Origin: an uncultured Erysipelotrichaceae bacterium
GTDB lineage: Bacteria > Bacillota_I > Bacilli_A > Erysipelotrichales > Erysipelotrichaceae
Length of the DNA: 19,600 bases
Assembly (NCBI GenBank): GCA_902795875.1
Contig: CADBND010000239.1
Coordinates: 1 to 19,600, forward strand
Direction of reading: 5' to 3'
In this document: positions 6,762 to 12,910 of the stretch, piece by piece
Position numbering within the stretch: the stretch's first letter is position 1
Layout: each line of letters starts with the position of its first letter
Notes under the pieces: generated by a model
What the model was told of the DNA's origin: nothing
The model's input: only the letters and a program-made list of their open reading frames with translations
Databases searched by the model: none
Translations under genes and position numbers: made by a program

Positions 6762-7375
6762 TTCTTTTCTCCTTCTATGCCCAGATCGATCCTGGAACGT
6801 TTCTCATATTCGCGGGCTTTCTTTTCATCGCCCAGATTCTTGTAGATGATGGCGATCAATTGCTCGTTACCGGCTCTTTCTTCGCCTTCAAGATCCTTTG
6901 TCTGTTCCAGCAGTTCCTCCAGCATATCGGTCTTCTTTTCATAGACGATATCGTAGTACATGCGGCTCGACTTCAGGATATCTTCATCCACAAGGGACTC
7001 TTCCATCTGATCAAGATAATACTTTGTATTCTTCTTGTCTCCGGAAGCCAGATAATAAGCGAAACCCTTCAAAGACAGTTCCTGACGCTGTGAACGGTTC
7101 AACGACACCGTCTTGAGCTTCTCGAAAGCTGCCTCGCTTTTCTTCTTGTCGGACCTGAGCAGGTAGGAATTGAGTTTGAGATAATCGAGGGTAAACGGTG
7201 CGATCTGCCTGGTAAAAGACTTGTCTTCAACACATCTGTCGAAACTTTCAAAGTCCCCCTTTGCCAGCATATCAGCCAGTTTTTCTCCGTTTGCCTTTCC
7301 CCGATTGGAGAAATAATACGACACTGCCAATGTCAAAACGATCACCGCCAGCATTATCCAGATCTTCAGATCCAT
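6758..7375 (-). CDS. Membrane-anchored helical (TPR-like) protein between two EIIA genes
   Basis: 205 aa. One N-terminal hydrophobic helix (about residues 4-22) is followed by a basic stretch (SNRGKANGEK), then an entirely helical, charged domain with TPR-like units. An example near the C-terminus is AIIYKNLGDEKKAREYEKRS. This layout gives a single-pass anchor with a protein-binding scaffold in the cytosol. The ribosome site AGGAGGATAAT is excellent and overlaps the TAG stop of the degenerate EIIA; the gene ends in an ATGA overlap with the canonical EIIA. Such tight packing implies a fixed ratio of the three products. A role in placing EIIA near the permease is inference only. Confidence 0.75.
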   Translation of the reverse strand: MDLKIWIMLAVIVLTLAVSYYFSNRGKANGEKLADMLAKGDFESFDRCVEDKSFTRQIAPFTLDYLKLNSYLLRSDKKKSEAAFEKLKTVSLNRSQRQELSLKGFAYYLASGDKKNTKYYLDQMEESLVDEDILKSSRMYYDIVYEKKTDMLEELLEQTKDLEGEERAGNEQLIAIIYKNLGDEKKAREYEKRSRIDLGIEGEKK

Positions 7376-7384
7376 ATTATCCTC

Positions 7385-7789
7385 CTAGTTCAAAGTGTCC
7401 GCCAGATACTTCCGCACATCGATCAGACCTCTTTGTCCCTTTTCGATAAGCGAACCCGTACCCGGAACATCACCACTCATCCTTCCGGTCAGTACCTCTA
7501 ATAATAATGGTACATTAACACCCGCCATGATTTCCACCTTTTCATTCAAAAGAAAGGCGGCTTCCTTCAGACATCTTCCGGTCGCCAGATCCAGCAGGAT
7601 GATCACGCCATCCCCTTTGTCGACCTCATCGAATGCCGAAACGATCTTCTTATGAAAGCTTTCCGGATCGTCTTCCTTTTCGTAGCAGCAATAGGAAAGC
7701 TGTGAAAGATTCTCGCCGACGATGTATCTTGCGGTATCCACGATCCCTTTCGCAAATGTGCCATGTGAAACGACCAGTACGCCTTTCAT
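7385..7789 (-). CDS. PTS mannose-family EIIA component, degenerate motif
   Basis: 134 aa, clearly homologous to the EIIA at 6345-6761 and alignable from end to end. The phospho-histidine is kept in VVSHGTFAKG (H9). The second family signature, DLxGGTPxN, is replaced by DLATGRCLK (D67-K75), so the loop that packs against the active histidine is altered. It may be a phosphate acceptor with a different partner, a regulatory EIIA or a decaying copy. The intact reading frame, ribosome site (AGAAGG) and place in the operon argue against simple decay. Confidence 0.88.
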   Translation of the reverse strand: MKGVLVVSHGTFAKGIVDTARYIVGENLSQLSYCCYEKEDDPESFHKKIVSAFDEVDKGDGVIILLDLATGRCLKEAAFLLNEKVEIMAGVNVPLLLEVLTGRMSGDVPGTGSLIEKGQRGLIDVRKYLADTLN

Positions 7790-7807
7790 AAAACCTTCTT
7801 TCTTATC

Positions 7808-8884
7808 TTAATCGGGATAATCCTCAGCCTTGAGATCTCTTCCTAATACGAGATCCTTCTTTTCATCAGGATAGTAGACATTGTCTCTATCGAAACGAAG
7901 CGTTGAACCTTCCTGGATATATTTTGTATAAATAACAGATTCCTTGCCGGTAGCCGGATTTTTTCTCGTCTTCTTTTCCTCGACCCAATCCGGATGTTCG
8001 CAGACCCATTCACAGGCATCCAGCAGATAATTGAGAGCCTTGCTGGGCTGATCGATCATACCGTGACCCGGGAAGACACCGTTGACTTCATCAAAACGCG
8101 GTTTGAACAGACGCAGCTGATCGCGCTTTGCCTGAACGGAATAGTTCTCCGCAAAAGGTTCACCTTCATACTGCGGTGCACCGCAGCTGTTGGCATCACC
8201 GATAAAGATATCACGGTTCACATGATCGTAATAGGCACACTGACCGGCCGTATGACCTGTCAGATAGACTGTCTCTACCAGATAGCCTTTACCCAGGTCG
8301 AAGAGATGTCCGTTCTCCACACCGATCGGCTCCCACGGAACGAAATCGATGACATCCTTCTTATCAAACTGCGTCCAGATCCCTTCGCCCTTCTCATTGA
8401 ACAGGTAGTCCCAGATATGCGCGTTGTTCTTCTTGCGCATCAGATGAAGTTCCGGGATCGAACAGTAGCATTCGTCAAACTGTGCATTGCCATAGCAGTG
8501 ATCATAATGATTGTGCGTATTGACACAGATGATCGGCTTCTCCGGATCGGAAACAAGTTTCAGGATCAGTCCCTTCAGATCGCCGACTCCAAAGCCGGTA
8601 TCGATGATCATGATCTTCTCAGGACCCTCGATCAGATACATCCACAGATCACCGGCTCCATCCATGCTTTCCTCAAATAAAGCCCAGGCATTATCTCTGA
8701 ACTGATAAGCTTCGACATACGGATTGATCTTGGGGAAGAAAAACTTTTTATAGCCCTCCCTTAAAGCTTTCATGAAAGGCCAGCGAATGGCTCTTTCTGG
8801 CTCCAGAACGATCCTTTTCGATTTGAGTTCCGACTTGATCGGACGATACTTGACACCAATGTTTTTGAAATTGCTTCCCGGCAT
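7808..8884 (-). CDS. Metallo-beta-lactamase-fold hydrolase
   Basis: 358 aa. The metal-binding motif HNHYDH (124-129) is preceded by IMIIDTGFGVGDLKG. Later come GHTAGQ (H211), IFIGDA (D230) and FPGHG (H274): the complete dinuclear-zinc set of the glyoxalase II/lactonase branch. The roughly 55-residue N-terminal extension is not typical and has no signal peptide. The family hydrolyses thioesters, lactones, phosphoesters and other ester-like bonds; the substrate is unknown. The gene follows the two-TM/PH-like B gene within operon 2 (GAGGAAAAGGAT before the ATG), so it probably acts on the same imported compound as the ceramidase-like hydrolase. Confidence 0.88.
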   Translation of the reverse strand: MPGSNFKNIGVKYRPIKSELKSKRIVLEPERAIRWPFMKALREGYKKFFFPKINPYVEAYQFRDNAWALFEESMDGAGDLWMYLIEGPEKIMIIDTGFGVGDLKGLILKLVSDPEKPIICVNTHNHYDHCYGNAQFDECYCSIPELHLMRKKNNAHIWDYLFNEKGEGIWTQFDKKDVIDFVPWEPIGVENGHLFDLGKGYLVETVYLTGHTAGQCAYYDHVNRDIFIGDANSCGAPQYEGEPFAENYSVQAKRDQLRLFKPRFDEVNGVFPGHGMIDQPSKALNYLLDACEWVCEHPDWVEEKKTRKNPATGKESVIYTKYIQEGSTLRFDRDNVYYPDEKKDLVLGRDLKAEDYPD

Positions 8885-8899
8885 ATCCTTTTCCTCTTT

Positions 8900-9400
8900 C
8901 TACTTTTTAAATGCATTCAGGATCTTGTCTTTGATCCTTTCAAAATATTCCCTGTTGGCCTTTCTGTTTTCAGCCAGCTTTTCTTCATATTCATTCCTGA
9001 CCAGATTCTTTTCGGGATAAAGTGAATCCAGCGCCTTATGAACAGCTACCAGATTGAACGTCGACATGAGAAATGTCTTCTCCGTTCCATTTTCCCGATA
9101 TCTTATCTGTAAGGTACTCGTTTCATTGTTCAGATACTCGAAACTGATCAGATCCTTCTCATCGACCGTAAGCTCATTCCGGTCATCCCGAAACGTCACT
9201 TTCCCGTCTTTTACACAGAAGATCTCCTTATCCTTTACCTGAAAGAAGATCACAGTCAGTATCAGCATTGCCCCGATAAAGACGATCCTGTATTTCTCGG
9301 AACAGACCGCACCGATCAGAATGATCCCCATAAACAAGAGCCATGACGTGTAAGAACGAGCGCTGACCCTTACGGTCTTTTCCGTATCTTTCCTGTTCAT
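8900..9400 (-). CDS. Small membrane protein: two TM helices plus PH-like cytosolic domain (paralogue B)
   Basis: 166 aa. Residues about 18-34 and 38-54 form a helical hairpin. The soluble part (about 58-125) has alternating strands and ends in a helix with HKALDSLYPEKNL. The C-terminal third is highly charged and probably a single long helix ending in KILNAFKK. The order of parts, the KAL-x2-L-x2-EK-x-L pattern and the basic tail match the product of 2674-3204. Its ATG overlaps the TGA of ceramidase-like gene B by one base (TGATG), which implies coupled translation and a working partnership. Function is unknown. Confidence 0.72.
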   Translation of the reverse strand: MNRKDTEKTVRVSARSYTSWLLFMGIILIGAVCSEKYRIVFIGAMLILTVIFFQVKDKEIFCVKDGKVTFRDDRNELTVDEKDLISFEYLNNETSTLQIRYRENGTEKTFLMSTFNLVAVHKALDSLYPEKNLVRNEYEEKLAENRKANREYFERIKDKILNAFKK

Positions 9401-10614
9401 CAGAAATCAGCGTCTTCCTGGCAGCTCCACTTGCCGAACAGTTCCCACATATCCTTCTTCATCTGCGTACCAAACGGCGAATTGAAGGAACCGTGCATCA
9501 CCACATGATTCAGATAAAGACCTGTCAGATAGTGATCGAAACCGTTCGAGATGGAAACTAAAGAAGTCGTCTGTTTGTTTACCGAACCATAATACTCGCT
9601 GTAGAGCTCAAACGGTTCAAAGATGATCGAATAGTTCTCATTGAGTATCAGCTGCGAGAACATGTGATCGTTCACTTTCTCCATCGGCTCTAATTCCCTT
9701 TGCGGACGCTTTTTGTTTACCAGATGGCGTTCAATGATCTGTTTTTCCTGATCGGTCAGTCTTTCAAACGGTGGGATATAGCAGTTACCCATATCGATCG
9801 GATCTCCTGTTTCATTGGGAAGTCTCTTCTCCCGATAAATGAACTTGTCTACCGGATATCTCCTGTCCTGATCGTTCAGCTGTCTTTCATATTCCTCGAT
9901 CAGTTTTTCAGATAAACGGGCGATCTCGGGATAATCCCTGCCTTCTCTCACGAAATGCGGAGACACATCGCCAGCCGGACCTAACATGAACGTGAAGAAT
10001 TCACCCGGATGTCTTTCCGTGAGCTTCTCGATACAATAACCGGGATATTCACTGGTGAAGTTTCCGACCCAGAGATCCTTGATCGTCGGATGACTGTTGT
10101 GCATCAGGATCGTACCGATACGCTTTCCATCGCCATAGAAAGACAACGTCTCCGCATACAGATGGACGACCTTGTGTTTCCGATCCGCCTCTCTGGAGTC
10201 ACCGAGCTTATTGAAATAACGGTAGTTGTAACTGTATTCCAGCTTCTCATAGTCCCGGATATCGATGGAAGTCACATTTTCTTTAATCTTTTTTATCAGC
10301 CATCTGTTCCACTCATAATCCGTCGTCATGCACGGACAGTTGTGACAATGTGTGGCCGAAACGACCATATCCACCTCATAACCAAGAACTTCCTCTACCG
10401 CCTTCTTGATCTGGTCACGCACTTCCATCCAGATCTCGACGGAATCGATGGAAATGTGATACCAGGGCTTTTTCCCCTCAGCACAGGGATCGATCACCAG
10501 CATACGGCAATGGAGATGATCATCGACTTCCATGATCTTCTCTCCGCCATGAAACAACATCCTGTTAACCGGAAATTCCGGATCGATCACGATCTGTTTA
10601 AAACCGACCTTCAT
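9400..10614 (-). CDS. Cytosolic neutral/alkaline-ceramidase-like hydrolase (paralogue B)
   Basis: 404 aa. Motifs in order: SATHCH (H89, H91), NSHPTI (H175), SEYPGY and GPAGDVSPHF (G215-D216), which place it in the neutral-ceramidase-like superfamily of zinc amidases. GDVSPH is closer to the classic ceramidase loop than the GDISSR of paralogue A. No signal peptide is present, so the site of action is the cytosol. It differs from paralogue A over most other residues, so the substrates may differ while the chemistry is shared. It has a good ribosome site (AGGAG, 7 nt) directly after the attenuator-like terminator, so transcription depends on readthrough from PTS-2 or on release of that terminator. 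Substrate unknown. Confidence 0.75.
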   Translation of the reverse strand: MKVGFKQIVIDPEFPVNRMLFHGGEKIMEVDDHLHCRMLVIDPCAEGKKPWYHISIDSVEIWMEVRDQIKKAVEEVLGYEVDMVVSATHCHNCPCMTTDYEWNRWLIKKIKENVTSIDIRDYEKLEYSYNYRYFNKLGDSREADRKHKVVHLYAETLSFYGDGKRIGTILMHNSHPTIKDLWVGNFTSEYPGYCIEKLTERHPGEFFTFMLGPAGDVSPHFVREGRDYPEIARLSEKLIEEYERQLNDQDRRYPVDKFIYREKRLPNETGDPIDMGNCYIPPFERLTDQEKQIIERHLVNKKRPQRELEPMEKVNDHMFSQLILNENYSIIFEPFELYSEYYGSVNKQTTSLVSISNGFDHYLTGLYLNHVVMHGSFNSPFGTQMKKDMWELFGKWSCQEDADF

Positions 10615-10625
10615 AATAATTCTCC

Positions 10626-10673
10626 TAAAAAGAAGGGTCAGTGTTTATACTGACCCTTAATGATTAAACACTG
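10626..10673 (-). terminator. Terminator with competing upstream hairpin (attenuator-like) between IIB-2 and hydrolase B
   Basis: On the - strand AAGGGTCAGT/ACTGACCCTT is a perfect 10-bp stem (10649-10658 with 10633-10642) followed by CTTTTT. A second perfect 9-bp inverted repeat, CAGTGTTTA/TAAACACTG (10665-10673 with 10640-10648), uses the loop and part of the terminator's 3' arm. The two folds exclude each other, the arrangement of an attenuator. No standard antiterminator target sequence is recognised. Confidence 0.7.
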
Positions 10674-10679
10674 ATATGA

Positions 10680-11177
10680 TTATTCGACAGTCGCCAGCAT
10701 CGGCATGAATTCTTCCGCATCCATCGTCGGAACCATCTGATATACGAAGTGATAACCCTTATCGCTCAATTCATGGAAACAACGGATATCTTCTTCGGAG
10801 ATCTTGATGTTCTTGTTGATGACCTTCTTGCGGTCCTCACCGATGACCATCGTACCGACGACGATCTTATCGGAAAGCTTCACACCCGCTTCGACAACTT
10901 TTGCCAATCCTGTCAGGAACCGTACGATCACAACGATCCTCTCATTGCCATAATGACCGGGATCCGTCAAATATTCGACAGCCTTTTCTTCCGTCAGAAC
11001 ACTGAGCTTGATACCTGAAGGACAGGCAATACGCATAACACCTTTTAAAGTCGGATCCGTAGCCGTTTCATCATCGATGATGATGTAACGGTCACAGTTC
11101 CAATAACCATGCCACAGGTTTGCCGTCTGGCCATGGATCAGACGGGAATCGATCCTTACCGCTACGATCTCTGACAT
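10680..11177 (-). CDS. PTS mannose-family EIIB component (system 2)
   Basis: 165 aa. The phosphorylation site RIDSRLIHGQ (H15) is intact. The next segment (LWHGYWNCDRYIIIDDETATDP) keeps the spacing of the family but differs from the common NDxxAxD wording seen in IIB-1. The C-terminal half is also quite different from IIB-1, so the two systems are not a recent duplication. It is third in the IIC-IID-IIB transcript, 15 bp after the IID-2 stop, with ribosome site AGAGGTAGGA. It passes phosphate from one of the two EIIA proteins to the incoming sugar. Confidence 0.95.
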   Translation of the reverse strand: MSEIVAVRIDSRLIHGQTANLWHGYWNCDRYIIIDDETATDPTLKGVMRIACPSGIKLSVLTEEKAVEYLTDPGHYGNERIVVIVRFLTGLAKVVEAGVKLSDKIVVGTMVIGEDRKKVINKNIKISEEDIRCFHELSDKGYHFVYQMVPTMDAEEFMPMLATVE

Positions 11178-11192
11178 ATTCCTACCTCTGTT

Positions 11193-11996
11193 TTAGCAAA
11201 CGCCCAGAAGGGAAAGTACCAGACCGGCAGCCAGAACGATATAGACCAGTTTGATCGTCGTCATACCCTTGACTGCTAAAGCCTTGTATAAAGCATAAGT
11301 CAGTAAACAAGGAAGCAGATACGGGAAGATCGAATCCAGGATCTCCTGGAACGGTTTTACGGATTCACCATACTGCAGCGCAAACTTCGTAGTGAGTTTG
11401 ACAGTTGAAGGAATGGCATTACCGATAACGACCAGACCAAGGACACCGATCGTCGTCGTGACCAGATCAAGCTGATCAGCCAGCGTAGTGACGAAGTTGG
11501 TACCCTGCTGATAACCGAGATTGAAGAACCAGTATTTGCAAGCCAGTGTAACTAAGCACCAGATCTCACAGACCAGAAGACCTAATAAGCTGCCTTCAAG
11601 AGCCATATAACCGGCCATAGCGGAGAAGATGACTTTACCGCCGACCTTGAAGATGGAATCACCGATACCAGCCAGAGGACCCATCAGAGAGATCTTCAAA
11701 GCATTTGAGATATCGGAAGCATTCGGCTCTTTGGAAGCCTCAACAGCGACCATTGCACCAAGCAGCAGGTCACCGGCAGTACTTTCTGTATTGAAGTACT
11801 CGTTGAGGTAACGCATCTGCTTCTTGACGATCAGATCAGGATCATCCGCATACAGTTCTGCCAAAGCAGGCATCATGATACGAACAGTAGGCATTGGCAG
11901 GTTACCACCACCGATATAACGGGCGGTCTGGTCAGCCATTGCACTCAAACAAACTTTCTTATAAGTTTTTTCAGATAATTTTCCGTACTTACTCAT
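11193..11996 (-). CDS. PTS mannose-family EIID permease component (system 2)
   Basis: 267 aa from the ATG at 11996. A longer frame would begin at 12029, but GGAGGT lies 7 nt before the chosen ATG and the product then starts as EIIDs do (MSKYGKLSEKTYKK). Signatures are MRYLNEYFNTE, the SLMGPLAGIGDSI loop and GYQQGTNFV, followed by C-terminal hydrophobic helices. The start lies inside the last codons of IIC-2 (8-base overlap), so the two permease parts are translationally coupled. It forms the membrane complex with IIC-2. Confidence 0.95.
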   Translation of the reverse strand: MSKYGKLSEKTYKKVCLSAMADQTARYIGGGNLPMPTVRIMMPALAELYADDPDLIVKKQMRYLNEYFNTESTAGDLLLGAMVAVEASKEPNASDISNALKISLMGPLAGIGDSIFKVGGKVIFSAMAGYMALEGSLLGLLVCEIWCLVTLACKYWFFNLGYQQGTNFVTTLADQLDLVTTTIGVLGLVVIGNAIPSTVKLTTKFALQYGESVKPFQEILDSIFPYLLPCLLTYALYKALAVKGMTTIKLVYIVLAAGLVLSLLGVC

Positions 11997-12762
11997 CTCC
12001 GACACCTCCGAAACCAGCGTTTGCTTCAACAGCTTTCAGTTCTTTGGCATGTTTGAACTTCATCAGAGCCAAAGCAGCACCAAACAATGTAGCACCGACA
12101 GTACCGACACCGGCAAACGCAAACAGAGCGAAACCGATGATCAGATATTCGATATTCTTTTCAACATTCAGTGAACGTAAGACGATCGCGAAACCTAATG
12201 CAGGTAATGCGCTACCGGCAACAGAGAAACCGTGTGTTACCCATTCCGGAACGAAGTTCATGATCGCTTCTGCAGCCGGCTGTCCAAGTGAACATACGAC
12301 AGCAACAGGAATGGCTGTACCGACGATGAATGCCGGGAACCAGTTCAGGAATTCGATCCATTCGACCTTCTTCCACTGATGTGTGGCAAGAGCCTTTTCC
12401 ATCCAGGACTTGAACGGTAAGGACAGATACTGAACGAATGTGTTCATCATCGTAGCCAGCGTCGCAACGACGATACCCATTGCCGTACCGATCTCCTTGT
12501 TGACAGTGATCGCGAAGAAGACACCGACGATAGAACCAAGATTGTAGTTCGGAACGACGGACTCACCTAACGGGTTAAGACCGATGTTCATCAGCTCATA
12601 AGTACCACCAAGCATAAGACCTGTAGGCAGATCGCCCAGGATCGCACCTGTCGTAACTGCATTTAACAGTACGCCGCCGGCAGGACCCGGACACAGGCTG
12701 AAGTAACCCAGGAAGGTCTTAAGTAACTGGACTAAGAGAATCAGCGCAATTTTAACACCCAT
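11989..12762 (-). CDS. PTS mannose-family EIIC permease component (system 2)
   Basis: 257 aa from the ATG at 12762, which gives a hydrophobic start (MGVKIALILLVQ). A longer TTG-started frame from 12840 would run through the promoter and the leader palindrome and is rejected. The ribosome site is AAAGGGGG, 13 nt from the ATG, the same wide spacing as for IIC-1. Family features are the GAILGDLPTGLMLGGTYELMN region and the closing AFAGVGTVGATLFGAALAL helix. It heads operon 2 and sits directly downstream of the PRD regulator gene, the usual place for a permease controlled by that regulator. The sugar is unknown. Confidence 0.93.
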   Translation of the reverse strand: MGVKIALILLVQLLKTFLGYFSLCPGPAGGVLLNAVTTGAILGDLPTGLMLGGTYELMNIGLNPLGESVVPNYNLGSIVGVFFAITVNKEIGTAMGIVVATLATMMNTFVQYLSLPFKSWMEKALATHQWKKVEWIEFLNWFPAFIVGTAIPVAVVCSLGQPAAEAIMNFVPEWVTHGFSVAGSALPALGFAIVLRSLNVEKNIEYLIIGFALFAFAGVGTVGATLFGAALALMKFKHAKELKAVEANAGFGGVGDE

Positions 12763-12791
12763 ACTTAATTCTTTTCCCCCTTTGTATGTGT

Positions 12792-12807
12792 GCCGGCACA
12801 TGCCGGC
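12792..12807. promoter_or_regulatory. GC-rich palindrome at the start of the PTS-2 leader
   Basis: GCCGGC-ACAT-GCCGGC, 6-bp arms with a 4-nt loop. It covers the predicted transcription start of operon 2 (about 12805), so it is either an operator or a 5'-end stem-loop that protects the mRNA. No T run follows, so it is not a terminator. Confidence 0.45.
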
Positions 12808-12811
12808 TTTG

Positions 12812-12840
12812 GTTATCTTCAGTTTAGGATATCCCGTCAA
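12812..12840 (-). promoter_or_regulatory. Promoter of the PTS-2 operon
   Basis: On the - strand TTGACG (12835-12840), 17-bp spacer, GATAAC (12812-12817). The -35 is near perfect and the -10 is weak (4 of 6), a profile that suits an activator-dependent promoter. Confidence 0.5.
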
Positions 12841-12849
12841 TAACTTTAT

Positions 12850-12874
12850 GCATTTATAGGCGCTATATTAATGC
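12850..12874. promoter_or_regulatory. Imperfect dyad upstream of the PTS-2 promoter, candidate regulator site
   Basis: TATAG-GCG-CTATA (12855-12867) is a perfect 5-bp dyad. It is flanked by GCATT and AATGC, extending the symmetry with a 2-base offset. The centre lies about 57 bp before the predicted start, a position typical for activators. The nearby PRD regulator is the obvious candidate. Confidence 0.4.
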
Positions 12875-12883
12875 CCAAAATGA

Positions 12884-12910
12884 AAGAAAAGACAGGTCTT
12901 AAACCTGTCT
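12884..12910 (-). terminator. Intrinsic terminator of the PRD regulator gene
   Basis: A perfect 8-bp stem AGACAGGT/ACCTGTCT (12903-12910 with 12890-12897) with a 5-nt loop, followed on the - strand by TTTCTTTC. The stem begins within the TAG stop codon. Confidence 0.85.

Noticed and set aside
7994..8680. 228-codon + strand open frame
   Set aside because: Antisense to the MBL hydrolase with its complete metal motif; no ribosome site.
10009..10653. 214-codon + strand open frame
   Set aside because: Antisense to hydrolase B and running through its terminator; no supporting features.
10626..10673. BglG-type antiterminator target (RAT) at the attenuator-like site
   Set aside because: The sequence does not match the conserved RAT pattern I know, and no BglG-type RNA-binding domain is seen in the PRD regulator.
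12763..12840. TTG-started N-terminal extension of IIC-2
   Set aside because: It would translate the promoter and leader palindrome and has no ribosome site; the ATG at 12762 fits family starts.
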